Positions 8,082 to 16,304 of a DNA stretch of 64,000 nucleotides are shown here, piece by piece. Location of the stretch: positions 1,054,001-1,118,000 of the forward strand of contig NZ_QULM01000001.1 of the NCBI RefSeq assembly GCF_003482105.1, in the 5' to 3' direction. Numbering within the stretch: the stretch's first letter is position 1; the number at the start of each line of letters is the position of its first letter. Origin of the DNA: Coprococcus sp. OM04-5BH (GTDB taxonomy: Bacteria > Bacillota > Clostridia > Lachnospirales > Lachnospiraceae). The notes under the pieces were generated by a model. It was not told the DNA's origin, did no database searches, and saw only the letters and a program-made list of their open reading frames with translations. Position numbers and translations under genes: made by a program.

Positions 8082-9710
8082 TTAGCCCACCATCCTTTCT
8101 TCATTTTTTGTAGCAATCTGTTCCGCCAAAGAAATTGCTTTCTGATATTCATCTTGGTAATTAAATTCAATATGCAGTTCATCTTTACCCATTACCCGTA
8201 TGCTTCGGATAAGCTGCATGACTGCCCGGCGGTCAATATCCTCCATAGTAGAAAATCTCATAAAATGGTTGATCCAACGATTTCGTTCGCTTCGGTTTTC
8301 CAATACATCTGTAAGTTTATCGTTCCATTCAGCGATTGCCTTTTGGAACAGTTCAATATCTGCATTGTATTTTCGCTTATAAGAGAGAAATTCTTCCTTT
8401 GTCAGAATTCCACTCACCAGATTTTCATAGAGTTTTGCCTTAAAGCCCTCGGTCTGTGCTACACGCTTTTCATTTACTCTGATCTGTGCGGCATATTCCT
8501 GTGCCAATTCCCGGTTGATCCGTTCCTGACTGATACTGGACAGCAGGGCATCCAGAGAAGCAACATTTTCAATATGTCCTTTCAAACTGTCCTGCACACA
8601 TTCAATCAGATCCGACTCTTTCAGCATGACCGACGATGTGCAGCCATTCTTTTTGCCGGTCGGGCAGTAATAATAGTGATACTCTTTATCTTTATAGCGG
8701 TTCGTCTTGCGGGTCATACGGCAGCCACAGCAGCCGCAGATCAAAATACCGGAAAAAAGGTAAACCTTATCCGATTTGGGAGAAGTCCTTGTGTCAATCC
8801 TGCGGAGCCGTTGCACCAGATCAAAATCGTGCTTTTGTATGATCGCTTCATGGGTTCCCTCCACACGAATCCATTCCGAAGAAGGTTTGTCCTCACGCTC
8901 TTTTAATTTGAAATGGGGCGTTGTCTGTTTGCCTTGGACCAGTGTTCCGGTGTAAGTTTCATCCTGCAAAATACGGATGATTGTAGTTGCAGACCATTTG
9001 CAATCCTTTCGGTCTGTATAGCCACCTTTTGCATGAGGCATTCCGTGATTGCGCTTATACGCCAAAGGTGAAAGAATTCCTAATCGGTTCAGTTCATCCG
9101 CTATATGGGAAGCGCTGAATCCTTCCAGCCGTTTTCTGAAAATATCCCGCACAACATTGGCAGCATATTCGTCTACTTCCAGGCTCTTGTGTTTATCGCC
9201 GACTTTCACATAACCATAGATGGTAAAAGCACCTACAAAATCCCCGCTGCGCCGTTTTACTTCCAGGGCACTCCGTGTCTTAACGGAAATATCTCGACAG
9301 TAAGCCTCATTCATAATGTTTTTGACAGAAACCGTGAGATCATCGGCAGCGTCATTTTCCGTGTCCACATTATCGTTAATTGCGATAAAACGCACTCCAT
9401 AGGCTGGAAACACCCTGCGCATATAGCGGCCTGTTTCTATGTACTCACGACCTAAGCGGGAGAGGTCTTTGACAATCACGCAGTTAGCTTCGCCTTGTTC
9501 GATCATCCGCATCATTTCCTGAAATGCCGGGCGATCAAACAAAACGCCACTATAACCATCGTCAATTTTTTCTGCCACAACCTCAATTTCCGGGTGTCGG
9601 GCTATGTAATCATCGATCAGGCGCCGCTGATTGGCAACGCTGTCACTTTCTACTGTTTTATCATCCGTATAAGAAAGACGGATGTACTTAATCGCTTTGT
9701 AAACCTGCAT
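8082..9710 (-). CDS. Large serine recombinase 3
   Basis: 542 residues from the ATG at 9710, chosen because aaaggagtg precedes it; a longer reading from 9755 has no ribosome site. Motifs: YIRLSY (Ser 13), DDGYSGVLFDRP, VKDLSRLGRE, a recombinase domain, a zinc ribbon (LICGCCGCRM...YYYC) and a C-terminal coiled coil. It is the first gene of the three-recombinase operon, read from the promoter at 9797-9825. Its catalytic core is the most divergent of the three (DNVDTENDAADD insertion). Confidence 0.93.
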   Translation of the reverse strand: MQVYKAIKYIRLSYTDDKTVESDSVANQRRLIDDYIARHPEIEVVAEKIDDGYSGVLFDRPAFQEMMRMIEQGEANCVIVKDLSRLGREYIETGRYMRRVFPAYGVRFIAINDNVDTENDAADDLTVSVKNIMNEAYCRDISVKTRSALEVKRRSGDFVGAFTIYGYVKVGDKHKSLEVDEYAANVVRDIFRKRLEGFSASHIADELNRLGILSPLAYKRNHGMPHAKGGYTDRKDCKWSATTIIRILQDETYTGTLVQGKQTTPHFKLKEREDKPSSEWIRVEGTHEAIIQKHDFDLVQRLRRIDTRTSPKSDKVYLFSGILICGCCGCRMTRKTNRYKDKEYHYYYCPTGKKNGCTSSVMLKESDLIECVQDSLKGHIENVASLDALLSSISQERINRELAQEYAAQIRVNEKRVAQTEGFKAKLYENLVSGILTKEEFLSYKRKYNADIELFQKAIAEWNDKLTDVLENRSERNRWINHFMRFSTMEDIDRRAVMQLIRSIRVMGKDELHIEFNYQDEYQKAISLAEQIATKNEERMVG

Positions 9711-9796
9711 AAAAAAACACTCCTTTCGTTGCACAGAAAAATCCCCGCAATTCAAGAAGTGTGGTTATGTCATATTCAATTCCTTTTCCGATTCTT

Positions 9797-9825
9797 ATTC
9801 TACCATGCTTTTACGGAAAAGTCAG
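9797..9825 (-). promoter_or_regulatory. Promoter of the recombinase operon
   Basis: On the minus strand CTGACT (9825-9820) is followed after 17 nt by TAGAAT (9802-9797), a sigma-A-like -35/-10 pair about 85 nt upstream of the recombinase 3 start. The rest of the gap to 9845 holds nothing else recognisable. Confidence 0.5.
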
Positions 9826-9845
9826 CCCCTTTCTTAAAATTGCGC

Positions 9846-10061
9846 CTATCGCAAAATACCCTTGATACATTCTTCCAGGGTAGCACCTTCAGCAGAAAAG
9901 CTGGCCTGTACAGTAAAACGGCCACACTTAAAATGGTATGGATTTTTTATCTGCTGAACAAATTCTGCAATCCGTTCATCACGGGAAAGTTCTTTGTTGA
10001 CAGAGACATCCCGAATGTCTACCAGCGTACCCGCATCACTGACAATGGTGTTCATTTCCAT
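9846..10061 (-). CDS. Small conserved ICE protein (DUF6870-like)
   Basis: 71 residues with LVDIRDVSVNKELSRDERI, then QQIKNPYHFKCG and TVQASFSAEGATLEECI. This pattern (an IRDV core, then IKNPY) is one I associate from memory with small proteins next to ICE recombinases, annotated as DUF6870; I could not verify the family name. The start at 10061 has agaaggga upstream. It is soluble with no membrane segment. Its position just upstream of the recombinases suggests an accessory role in recombination, but this is only context. Confidence 0.7.
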   Translation of the reverse strand: MEMNTIVSDAGTLVDIRDVSVNKELSRDERIAEFVQQIKNPYHFKCGRFTVQASFSAEGATLEECIKGILR

Positions 10062-10125
10062 AGTATCAACTCCCTTCTGAAAACTGTGTTATCAAAACCA
10101 CATGAATAGGTCGGATCTATGGTTA

Positions 10126-10637
10126 TTACACACATAAATCCGGCCCATTATATCTGATTTCGATTTTACTGCCGTATTTGCCACGCACCCCGGCAAGTCC
10201 TTCTGTTATAAGGACGGGGCTGTTACAGGCTGCGGGTAGCGTCACCGCATCATAGTCCCACATACGCCGCCGCTTTGCCAGAGCAAGCAAACGCCGCAGG
10301 AACTCTCCCCAAGTCTTTAGGAAGCTGTGAAGAAGTACCATTATGATCTGTGTCGTTATCGCGTCCGGCTTGCCACAGCCGGTTTCGTGGGTTGCGTTTA
10401 TCGCTCGGACAGCCTGGATTCATCACCTCCTTAGGCCGCCTGTCACCGCGCCGCCCCATCTGCCGCTCGGAACACAGAATGAAGTACCTGTAACAGCGTA
10501 TATTCGATTGTCAAGGAACAAGCAAGGGGCATGGCAGACAAATTGATATTGCAGTTGGGGTGGGAGGATGTATATGCTTCCTTACCACACCCGTCCAGCT
10601 TGTCCCGCCGAATATGTCCCTCTACTATACATTTCAT
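10126..10637 (-). other. Three chained short ORFs of uncertain reality
   Basis: Downstream of the sigma-like gene, three minus-strand frames overlap one another: 10637-10443 (64 codons, starting in an ATGA overlap with the sigma stop), 10459-10250 (69 codons, with an internal ATG at 10423 just after aaggaggtg) and 10341-10126 (71 codons). None has a recognisable domain. The ATGA overlap and the strong ribosome site argue for translation; the odd composition argues for a structured RNA or decayed sequence. I would annotate none of them as a firm gene. Confidence 0.35.
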
Positions 10638-11083
10638 TTTTGATGGTAATTTTCGGGGTCTGTATTCATTTTTTCTAAAATTTTTTTCAAACGCCGAAGT
10701 CCGCGTTGAATTCCTTCATGTACAGAGCTGACGCCGGTTCCTTCGCTTTTTGCAATATCCGATAAACTCATTCCCAACAAAAAATGTGAAGTGATACGGT
10801 TACGCTGTTTTTCCGGCAACGAGGCAAGCGCTTCATATAGTTTGGCGTTTTCTTCCTTCTGTTCAAAAATATCTGCCGGTGTCAAAACAAGCACCATAGC
10901 CTCATGTTCCACATTGATGTCATAATCCAAAGAAAAATAGGCTTTGTGCCGGTATGTACGCAAAAAATAAGCTGCTTCAGCAAGTTTATATTCCCGGAGA
11001 ATATCCGCAACTTCATCCGGCACCTCAATGATCATGTCCTGTGTATAATACGGGTAATAATCCCGAAGATTGATTTTCTTCAT
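10634..11083 (-). CDS. Sigma-70 region 4-like ICE regulator
   Basis: 149 residues from the ATG at 11083, chosen because ggaggaaattact precedes it; a reading from 11122 has no ribosome site. The C-terminal half is a sigma region 4-type helix-turn-helix (LPEKQRNRITSHFLLGMSLSDIAKSEGTGVSSVHEGIQRGLRRLKK), preceded by a NLRDYYPYYTQD motif common to ICE sigma-like proteins. There is no region 2, so it probably acts as an activator or a partial sigma factor for element genes. The leader at 11192-11435 lies directly upstream and may attenuate it. Confidence 0.85.
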   Translation of the reverse strand: MKKINLRDYYPYYTQDMIIEVPDEVADILREYKLAEAAYFLRTYRHKAYFSLDYDINVEHEAMVLVLTPADIFEQKEENAKLYEALASLPEKQRNRITSHFLLGMSLSDIAKSEGTGVSSVHEGIQRGLRRLKKILEKMNTDPENYHQK

Positions 11084-11381
11084 AGTAATTTCCTCCAATT
11101 TCGATGTTTGAGTTGATGGCAAAATCGAAATCAGAGGGTGGGCTGCGGCAGCGATAAGGTCTTAGTTTCTTTCTGATTGAAAAAAGGGTACAAAAAAGCG
11201 CGCCCGTACAAAGAACAGGCGCGCAAAAGCAGCAGTATGAAATTTCTCCGGGAGGCTGACAGCGAAAATGCTCAAACTTTGTCGAAACCAAAAACGCCGC
11301 AATCCATACGAACTGGACTACGACGTATAGGTGACTGAATGTAAAGCAGTTTATCTGCGGATCTGTATTGCATAGACGCAT
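11025..11381 (-). promoter_or_regulatory. Leader ORF overlapping the terminator and the sigma-like start
   Basis: An ATG at 11381 with gggagg eight nt upstream opens a frame beginning MRLCNTDPQINCF that runs through the terminator stem (11192-11224) and stops at 11025, inside the sigma-like gene. Just upstream, CAAGGAGG (11398-11405) pairs with CCTCCTTG (11428-11435) and could hide ribosome sites. A translated leader crossing a terminator is the layout of translation-dependent attenuation, as known for tet(M)-type leaders. The long, Cys-rich frame is more likely regulatory than a functional protein. Confidence 0.45.
11192..11224 (-). terminator. Intrinsic terminator/attenuator before the sigma-like gene
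   Basis: GCGCGCC (11198-11204) and GGCGCGC (11218-11224) form a 7-bp GC stem; on the minus strand six T residues follow (11197-11192). It lies 109 nt upstream of the sigma-like start, so it would stop read-through unless the leader is translated. Confidence 0.75.
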
Positions 11382-11542
11382 AGGCATTTCCTCCCATCAA
11401 GGAGGAACCTGAATCGGCTGTTTGATACCTCCTTGGGAAAAAATTATATCGGTTATGTTTCCTGTATCAGTCCGCAGACATTCGCTTTTTACTCTTTATA
11501 TTCACAATTTTCTACATATTCTGCTCTTAGAATATATGCTAC

Positions 11543-11583
11543 AAAAAGCAAGCCCACAAGGGAAAAACGACACCTTGTGGGCT
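11543..11583 (-). terminator. Intrinsic terminator after the winged-helix gene
   Basis: An 11-bp perfect stem (AGCCCACAAGG 11551-11561 with 11573-11583) is followed on the minus strand by GCTTTTTG. It lies just after the stop of the gene ending at 11588. Confidence 0.85.
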
Positions 11584-11587
11584 CATG

Positions 11588-11980
11588 TTATAGATGCTCA
11601 AATTTATAGCCAATCCCAGCGACACTTTCAATATAGTTTGGAAGATCCGGCTCATAACGTAACTTCTTACGCAGCTTACTTATATGATTATGAATCGCTT
11701 TTCTCGAATAGAAATCACAATCCTCTTTCCAAACCAAATCGGTAATCAGTTCATAAGTAAAAACACGTTTGGGATTGGCAATGAGCAATGCCAGTATATC
11801 AAACTCTTTACTTGTCAGGTTGATAATCCGTTCACGAACCCTGACAGTGCGGTGCTCCAGGCATAGATAAAGCTCGCCTTCCTGTATTTCTGTTAGAGGA
11901 TTCTTCTTTGCTACGGAGGAAGTGTGACAGGAATTGGATGCCGTTCCATGACAGACTCCCTGTTCCAAAATATATTGCAA
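11588..11980 (-). CDS. OmpR-type winged-helix protein without receiver domain
   Basis: Residues about 30-130 form a Trans_reg_C winged helix (INLTSKEFDILALLIANP, then HNHISKLRKKL and VAGIGYKFEHL). The frame opens with a TTG at 11980. It remains open upstream for about 30 more codons (AVFDIEESGKQIGEKLFLLL) back to a stop near 12082, but no good start codon is found there although a ggaggtgatg site lies at the right place; the 5' end may be frameshifted. There is no receiver domain. It follows a tandem-receiver gene without an output domain, so the two may be a split response regulator. Confidence 0.75.
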   Translation of the reverse strand: MQYILEQGVCHGTASNSCHTSSVAKKNPLTEIQEGELYLCLEHRTVRVRERIINLTSKEFDILALLIANPKRVFTYELITDLVWKEDCDFYSRKAIHNHISKLRKKLRYEPDLPNYIESVAGIGYKFEHL

Positions 11981-12128
11981 TAGAGCATTCTTTTGTTCCT
12001 CGTTAAGAAGCAGAAATAACTTTTCTCCGATCTGCTTACCAGATTCTTCTATATCAAAAACAGCTAATGTCCCATCACATCATCACCTCCGTAAAGTTTT
12101 CATTCCACAAAGAACAGAACCCGCCAGA

Positions 12129-12869
12129 TCACTCCGGGATATTCACCGGGGCGGTGATATAGTCGTTCACGCCCTCATGCCGGTATTCATATTCCGTGGC
12201 GAGGTCGTTGTTCTCGGTAAGAATAAAGAACGGCAGAAGCCGGACAGGGGGATTCTTCATTTGGAACATTCCCGCCACCCGCCGCAGCGTATGAAACAGC
12301 TCCATTGCTGTACCGTCCGGCAGTTCCAGATCACACAAGATCAGTTCTATTTCCTTATCCTCAAAAATCCGGCGCTTGGCCTCCCCAATCGAGGAAACCA
12401 GAATCAGGTCAAAGCCTTTTTGCAACATAGCCGCCCGCAGCACTCCGGCGTTGGTATCTTCTTCATGGACAAAGAGTAGCTTGTGAAAAGTCGGGGCCTT
12501 TTCGCCGGATAACTGCCGGTAGGCGTATTCCACTAGCTTATCTTGTAGCAACAGCACTTTCATTTTGTCCATGCACAGCGTCGCACCCCGGCATTTGGCC
12601 TCCTGTTCGTAGTCGTCCTTGTCATGGCAGGACACCAGAATAAAAGGCAGTTTCTTATCTGCGGCCCGCACCTCGTCCAGAAAGTCCATGCCGGAACCGT
12701 CCGGCAGGTCGAGATCACAGCAGACCACCAGCGGCATTTCTTCTTGGATGGAGGCCCGCGCTTCTTTCAGCGTACAAGCCGTTTTTACCGGGTAGCTCCG
12801 GTGCTGTAAGTATTTTTGCAGGCACCATGTATAGGTGTTGCTGTCGTCAATCAGCAGTATCTTTTTTAT
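12129..12869 (-). CDS. Tandem receiver-domain protein with no output domain
   Basis: Two CheY-like receivers. The first starts at the extreme N terminus (KKILLIDDS, phospho-acceptor in CCDLDLPDGSG, Lys in CMDKM). The second has LLFVHEEDT, ILCDLELPDGTAM and ends NDYITAPV, where the usual Lys is Ala. The first receiver is complete only when the frame is extended past the first ATG (12737) to 12869. There the only codon that can start it is ATA, preceded by ggggtgagg, since an in-frame TGA lies at 12878. An internal start at 12737 would delete half a receiver. Its promoter carries the same operator as the neighbouring two-component system. Confidence 0.75.
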   Translation of the reverse strand: MKKILLIDDSNTYTWCLQKYLQHRSYPVKTACTLKEARASIQEEMPLVVCCDLDLPDGSGMDFLDEVRAADKKLPFILVSCHDKDDYEQEAKCRGATLCMDKMKVLLLQDKLVEYAYRQLSGEKAPTFHKLLFVHEEDTNAGVLRAAMLQKGFDLILVSSIGEAKRRIFEDKEIELILCDLELPDGTAMELFHTLRRVAGMFQMKNPPVRLLPFFILTENNDLATEYEYRHEGVNDYITAPVNIPE

Positions 12870-12900
12870 GTGTCCTCACCCCCAATATTGATTTACCACA

Positions 12901-12929
12901 AGCATAAACTACAAATGTTACACAAATGT
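12901..12929 (-). promoter_or_regulatory. Operator-promoter of the tandem-receiver gene
   Basis: Direct repeats AAATGT at 12913-12918 and 12924-12929 have an 11-bp period. Six nt after the proximal repeat (minus direction) comes a -10 box TATGCT (12906-12901). The same layout occurs at 16170 and 18054, so one OmpR-family regulator probably controls all three. Confidence 0.65.
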
Positions 12930-12965
12930 CCGAGGTGCCTTTGATTTCGACAGAAAAACAAGCTG

Positions 12966-12989
12966 AATTGTTACAAAGCTCGGACATTT
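12966..12989. promoter_or_regulatory. Inverted operator-like repeat (upstream copy 1)
   Basis: AATTGT (12966-12971) and ACATTT (12984-12989) face each other around ttacaaagctcgg. A near-identical arrangement at 16235-16258 has the same 18-bp offset, in both cases some 35-50 bp upstream of a direct-repeat operator. It is likely a second binding site of the same regulator. Confidence 0.45.
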
Positions 12990-13013
12990 CAAAAATTTCT
13001 TTGAGAAATGGCG

Positions 13014-13043
13014 AAAAAGGCGGGGCAGCACGCGCCGCCCCGC
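13014..13043 (-). terminator. Intrinsic terminator after the ABC permease gene
   Basis: On the minus strand GCGGGGCGGC (13043-13034) pairs with GCTGCCCCGC (13029-13020), followed by CTTTTT. It ends the ABC transporter operon 14 nt after the permease stop. Confidence 0.85.
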
Positions 13044-13056
13044 TAATCCCATACGG

Positions 13057-15447
13057 TTATTCCATTGCCCGCATTTGTTCTGTTAATGAACGCTTTTTCA
13101 AATCCTGTATTGCCCATGCTGAAAGAATCAACTGTAAAAGAATCAATATTAGTAGATATCCACCTATCTGCATTGTCGGAAATTGATATGAGAGATTTGG
13201 CATACCGAATAGAATGCCAACAGCTTTGCTTACAGGAATAGCTATGGGAATACCAACCAAAAGAACGATTCCAAATGAAACAAGTACATATAGAAATCCC
13301 TCTGTTATGAGAGAACGATATAATTGTTTCAGGCTTAATCCAACAGAGCGTAATGTACTGATTTCCTGTTTACGCGCTTGATGGTTAGAGAGCGTCATAT
13401 TGATTAGATTGATTATTCCAAACAGCAAAATTAGTAATGACAGCATTTGCAAACTTCCAAACAATAAGTTCATAGAAGATTCCATGTACTCTACAACATC
13501 ATTATAGCTACAAATAGAAAGCCCCATTTCTTTAGAGGTAATTTTCTGCTGAATGGCTGATTCTATTTCATCATTATAAGTTTTATCAGTTATGATCTCC
13601 CATGAATAAGCAAAATTTTCTGTGTTTGGGAATAGTTGTTGTGCAAGTTCTTGTGTAATTATAAGATTCGCTGGATCAATAGCATCTGTGCCGTTTTCGG
13701 TTCCGACAAAGCTCTTATCAAAGAAACCGGAAACAATACATTCTATTTCCTCTCCACTATTTGTAATCTTTATAGGTGTCCCTTTTGTAACCCCCAGTTC
13801 CATATATCCATCTGTCAATAAAACTTCAAACTGATTCTTAGGCATTTGTCCATCTATCAAATGTTGTTCAACAAAGCTAAAATTACCTTCTGTACTTTGA
13901 TCCGAAATTATATCACACATTCCCTCAGTAGCATTTCCATTGATAGAATAGTGACACATTCCTACTGAATCTCTAAGCGGTACGATCTTTTGGATTCCTT
14001 TAGTATTCAAAAGATCGTCTTTCAAAGATTCATTTAGCGGATTATTCGCTTCGTTTTTTCCAACTGATTCTTCAGAAAGATATATACGGAAACTTCCGTC
14101 GTTTACAAAAACCTTTTCATGGACGAATTGCTCTGGCGTATTACTAACTGCTGCGGATGCAGATATAAATAAAAGTAATCCTCCAAATATCAATGAAAGT
14201 AATGTGCTGGCTGTCTTTTTCTTATCGCGTCCAAGATTTAATAGAGCTAAAGAATAAGGTGAAATTTTCTTATTATGTTTTCGAGGTTGCGTCGGAGCAT
14301 TTCGATAAGCTACATAGCGTACAGCTTCGATGGGAGAAGTAGTTGCTGCAATTTTAAGTGGTTTGCGAACAGATACTTTCACCATAAGAGCACAAATAAT
14401 GGAAACACCAATCAATATAAAAAGAATATTGACAGGAGAAAATCCGCTGGAAAACTCATTGCTTCCCAAAACAGTTCCGACAAACGCACCCAAAACAATA
14501 CCGGGAGGGATTCCAAGCCATGACAAGTACCTGCTTTCATAGTTTATCATTTTCTTTATCTGTAATGCGGTTGTACCTAAAGTGCGTAACTGTCCGAAAT
14601 TTCTTATTTTTTCATTGATAGAAATTCTGAAAATACTTTGGATTACCGTTATACCTGCAAATAATACCAACACGGACAAACTTACAAAAGTTAGTATATT
14701 TTCAAAGGACAATCCCATATTCTCTCTAAAAAAGAGAAAACTTAAGCTATAATCAGCACCAATTTCTTTTCCAATAGAAGCAATTCTTTCTTTTAGAATT
14801 TCTTTTGATGTTGAATCTGCATCAGCAAAACAAACATAGCTTTGGTATTTTGCAGGGTTATAATTAGAGCTATTTTCTACAAACGATTTTGATATATAGC
14901 ACGAGTAATTGCCCTGCGATTCAGTCGAGCTTTCCGTAATCCCAGAAATCACAAAATCTTGTGATTTTCCGTTTATTTGAAAAGAAATCTTATCTCCGAT
15001 TGCAGTATTAGGAAAATATTTATTCACCATTTCATGGTCAACCGCAATTTCATTTTCTTTAGATGGCATAGTTCCATCTTTTAGTGTAAATTGATTTCGG
15101 GCAATATAGCAAGCCGCTTCATCCATATATGCCAAATACAATGAATATCCCTCTGGCATTTTTATTTCTCCCAGATTGTAAAGTGATGCTACCATTTCGA
15201 TTTCTGGTTGATGACGCAGTTTTTCAATTTTATCCTCTGTCACATTATCATAGCTAGCTTGAAAAGTAGCCATATTATTTTGAGATTCCTGAAACGCAAA
15301 AAATAATGTTCCACACATTGACATCAAAAACGCTGCCAGTGAAATAGCAATTACTATCATCAAATTCCGGCGCTTCTCGCTTTTCAAACTTTTCTTTGCC
15401 AGCTTCTTTACAATGGCGCTGGTATCATTTTCAAAAGGCCATGTCAT
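13057..15447 (-). CDS. FtsX/MacB-type ABC transporter permease
   Basis: 796 residues with two FtsX-like halves. There is a TM near residues 28-50, a large extracellular loop, three TMs around 260-385, a further TM around 415, a second extracellular loop and three C-terminal TMs (LLFGSLQMLSLLILLFG onward). It is the membrane partner of the ATPase encoded just upstream (15 nt apart). With the adjacent kinase and regulator it resembles systems that sense and expel peptide antibiotics, but the substrate is unknown. The start has aggaggtggcaagct. Its codons are markedly A+T-rich compared with the G+C-rich ATPase, kinase and regulator genes, suggesting separate acquisition. Confidence 0.9.
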   Translation of the reverse strand: MTWPFENDTSAIVKKLAKKSLKSEKRRNLMIVIAISLAAFLMSMCGTLFFAFQESQNNMATFQASYDNVTEDKIEKLRHQPEIEMVASLYNLGEIKMPEGYSLYLAYMDEAACYIARNQFTLKDGTMPSKENEIAVDHEMVNKYFPNTAIGDKISFQINGKSQDFVISGITESSTESQGNYSCYISKSFVENSSNYNPAKYQSYVCFADADSTSKEILKERIASIGKEIGADYSLSFLFFRENMGLSFENILTFVSLSVLVLFAGITVIQSIFRISINEKIRNFGQLRTLGTTALQIKKMINYESRYLSWLGIPPGIVLGAFVGTVLGSNEFSSGFSPVNILFILIGVSIICALMVKVSVRKPLKIAATTSPIEAVRYVAYRNAPTQPRKHNKKISPYSLALLNLGRDKKKTASTLLSLIFGGLLLFISASAAVSNTPEQFVHEKVFVNDGSFRIYLSEESVGKNEANNPLNESLKDDLLNTKGIQKIVPLRDSVGMCHYSINGNATEGMCDIISDQSTEGNFSFVEQHLIDGQMPKNQFEVLLTDGYMELGVTKGTPIKITNSGEEIECIVSGFFDKSFVGTENGTDAIDPANLIITQELAQQLFPNTENFAYSWEIITDKTYNDEIESAIQQKITSKEMGLSICSYNDVVEYMESSMNLLFGSLQMLSLLILLFGIINLINMTLSNHQARKQEISTLRSVGLSLKQLYRSLITEGFLYVLVSFGIVLLVGIPIAIPVSKAVGILFGMPNLSYQFPTMQIGGYLLILILLQLILSAWAIQDLKKRSLTEQMRAME

Positions 15448-15461
15448 AGCTTGCCACCTCC

Positions 15462-16127
15462 TTACTCCACAATCTTGCCGTCCTCAATGCGGACAATCCG
15501 ATCTGCAAGGCGGGCTATGTCGTCATTGTGGGTAATCATCACAACAGTTTGCCGGAACTCCGCACTGGTGCGCTTGATTAGCCCCAACACCTCAGCGCTG
15601 GTCTTGCTGTCAAGGTTGCCGGTCGGCTCGTCGGCCAGCACGATAGCCGGTTTGGTAATCAAGGCGCGGGCGATAGCCACACGCTGCTGCTGGCCTCCGG
15701 AAAGATTGTTCGGCATATTTTTCAGTTTATCTTCCAGCCCCAGCAGGTGAACGATCTCGTCCAAAAACTTCTGATCCACCGTGTCCCCGTCCAGCTCCAC
15801 CGGCAGGACGATGTTCTCATACACATTCAGGATGGGAACAAGGTTATAGTTCTGGAAGATAAAGCCGATGTTGCGGCGGCGGAAGATGGTGAGCTGTTCG
15901 TCGTTCTTCTTTGCCAGTTCTTCGCCCCGGACAATCACGGTTCCGCTGGTGGGAGTGTCCAGCCCGCCCATCATGTGAAGCAGGGTAGACTTGCCGCTGC
16001 CAGAGGTTCCCACAACGGCCACAAATTCACCGTCATTTACAGAGAAGTTCACACCGTCAAGGGCGCGAGTGATGTTCGGCTCTGTACCGTAATACTTTTT
16101 CAGATCAATCGTCTGCAAAACGCTCAT
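15462..16127 (-). CDS. ABC transporter ATP-binding protein (LolD/MacB type)
   Basis: 221 residues from the ATG at 16127, chosen for its aaaggagttttgagt site; the longer frame from 16256 runs through the promoter. Walker A GTSGSGKST, Q-loop FIFQNYNLVP, signature LSGGQQQRVAIARAL, Walker B VLADEPTGNLDS and the switch His in MITHND are all intact. It energises the permease encoded immediately downstream. It has its own operator-promoter at 16170-16198. Confidence 0.95.
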   Translation of the reverse strand: MSVLQTIDLKKYYGTEPNITRALDGVNFSVNDGEFVAVVGTSGSGKSTLLHMMGGLDTPTSGTVIVRGEELAKKNDEQLTIFRRRNIGFIFQNYNLVPILNVYENIVLPVELDGDTVDQKFLDEIVHLLGLEDKLKNMPNNLSGGQQQRVAIARALITKPAIVLADEPTGNLDSKTSAEVLGLIKRTSAEFRQTVVMITHNDDIARLADRIVRIEDGKIVE

Positions 16128-16169
16128 ACTCAAAACTCCTTTCAAGGCTTTCTGCCTGTTGATAAGGGT

Positions 16170-16198
16170 ATTATAAAACCCAAATGTCCGCGAAATGT
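16170..16198 (-). promoter_or_regulatory. Operator-promoter of the ABC transporter operon
   Basis: AAATGT direct repeats at 16182-16187 and 16193-16198 (11-bp period) stand 6 nt from a perfect -10 TATAAT (16175-16170, minus strand). There is no separate -35 box, as usual for activator-dependent OmpR-family promoters. Confidence 0.7.
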
Positions 16199-16234
16199 TA
16201 CAGCGGCCAAAAAAATTCATTGAAAATCGGGGTG

Positions 16235-16258
16235 AAATGTTACAACGCTCGGACATTT
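16235..16258. promoter_or_regulatory. Inverted operator-like repeat (upstream copy 2)
   Basis: AAATGT (16235-16240) and ACATTT (16253-16258) are inverted around tacaacgctcgg, nearly the same as 12966-12989. It is located between the kinase terminator and the ABC promoter. Confidence 0.45.
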
Positions 16259-16260
16259 CA

Positions 16261-16299
16261 AAAAAATTTACGGCGGGCAGCCGGAAATGGCCGTCCGCC
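16261..16299 (-). terminator. Intrinsic terminator after the histidine kinase gene
   Basis: An 11-bp stem (16289-16299 with 16272-16282, one G-T and one A-C position) around atttcc is followed on the minus strand by GTAAATTTTTTT. It separates the two-component operon from the ABC operon. Confidence 0.8.
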
Positions 16300-16304
16300 G
16301 CGTT

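Noticed and set aside
8154..8906. 250-codon plus-strand frame opposite recombinase 3
   Set aside because: No domain or ribosome site, and fully covered by a clear serine recombinase on the other strand.
11025..11387. 121-codon Cys-rich frame as a functional protein
   Set aside because: It runs through a terminator and the sigma-like start; better explained as a regulatory leader.
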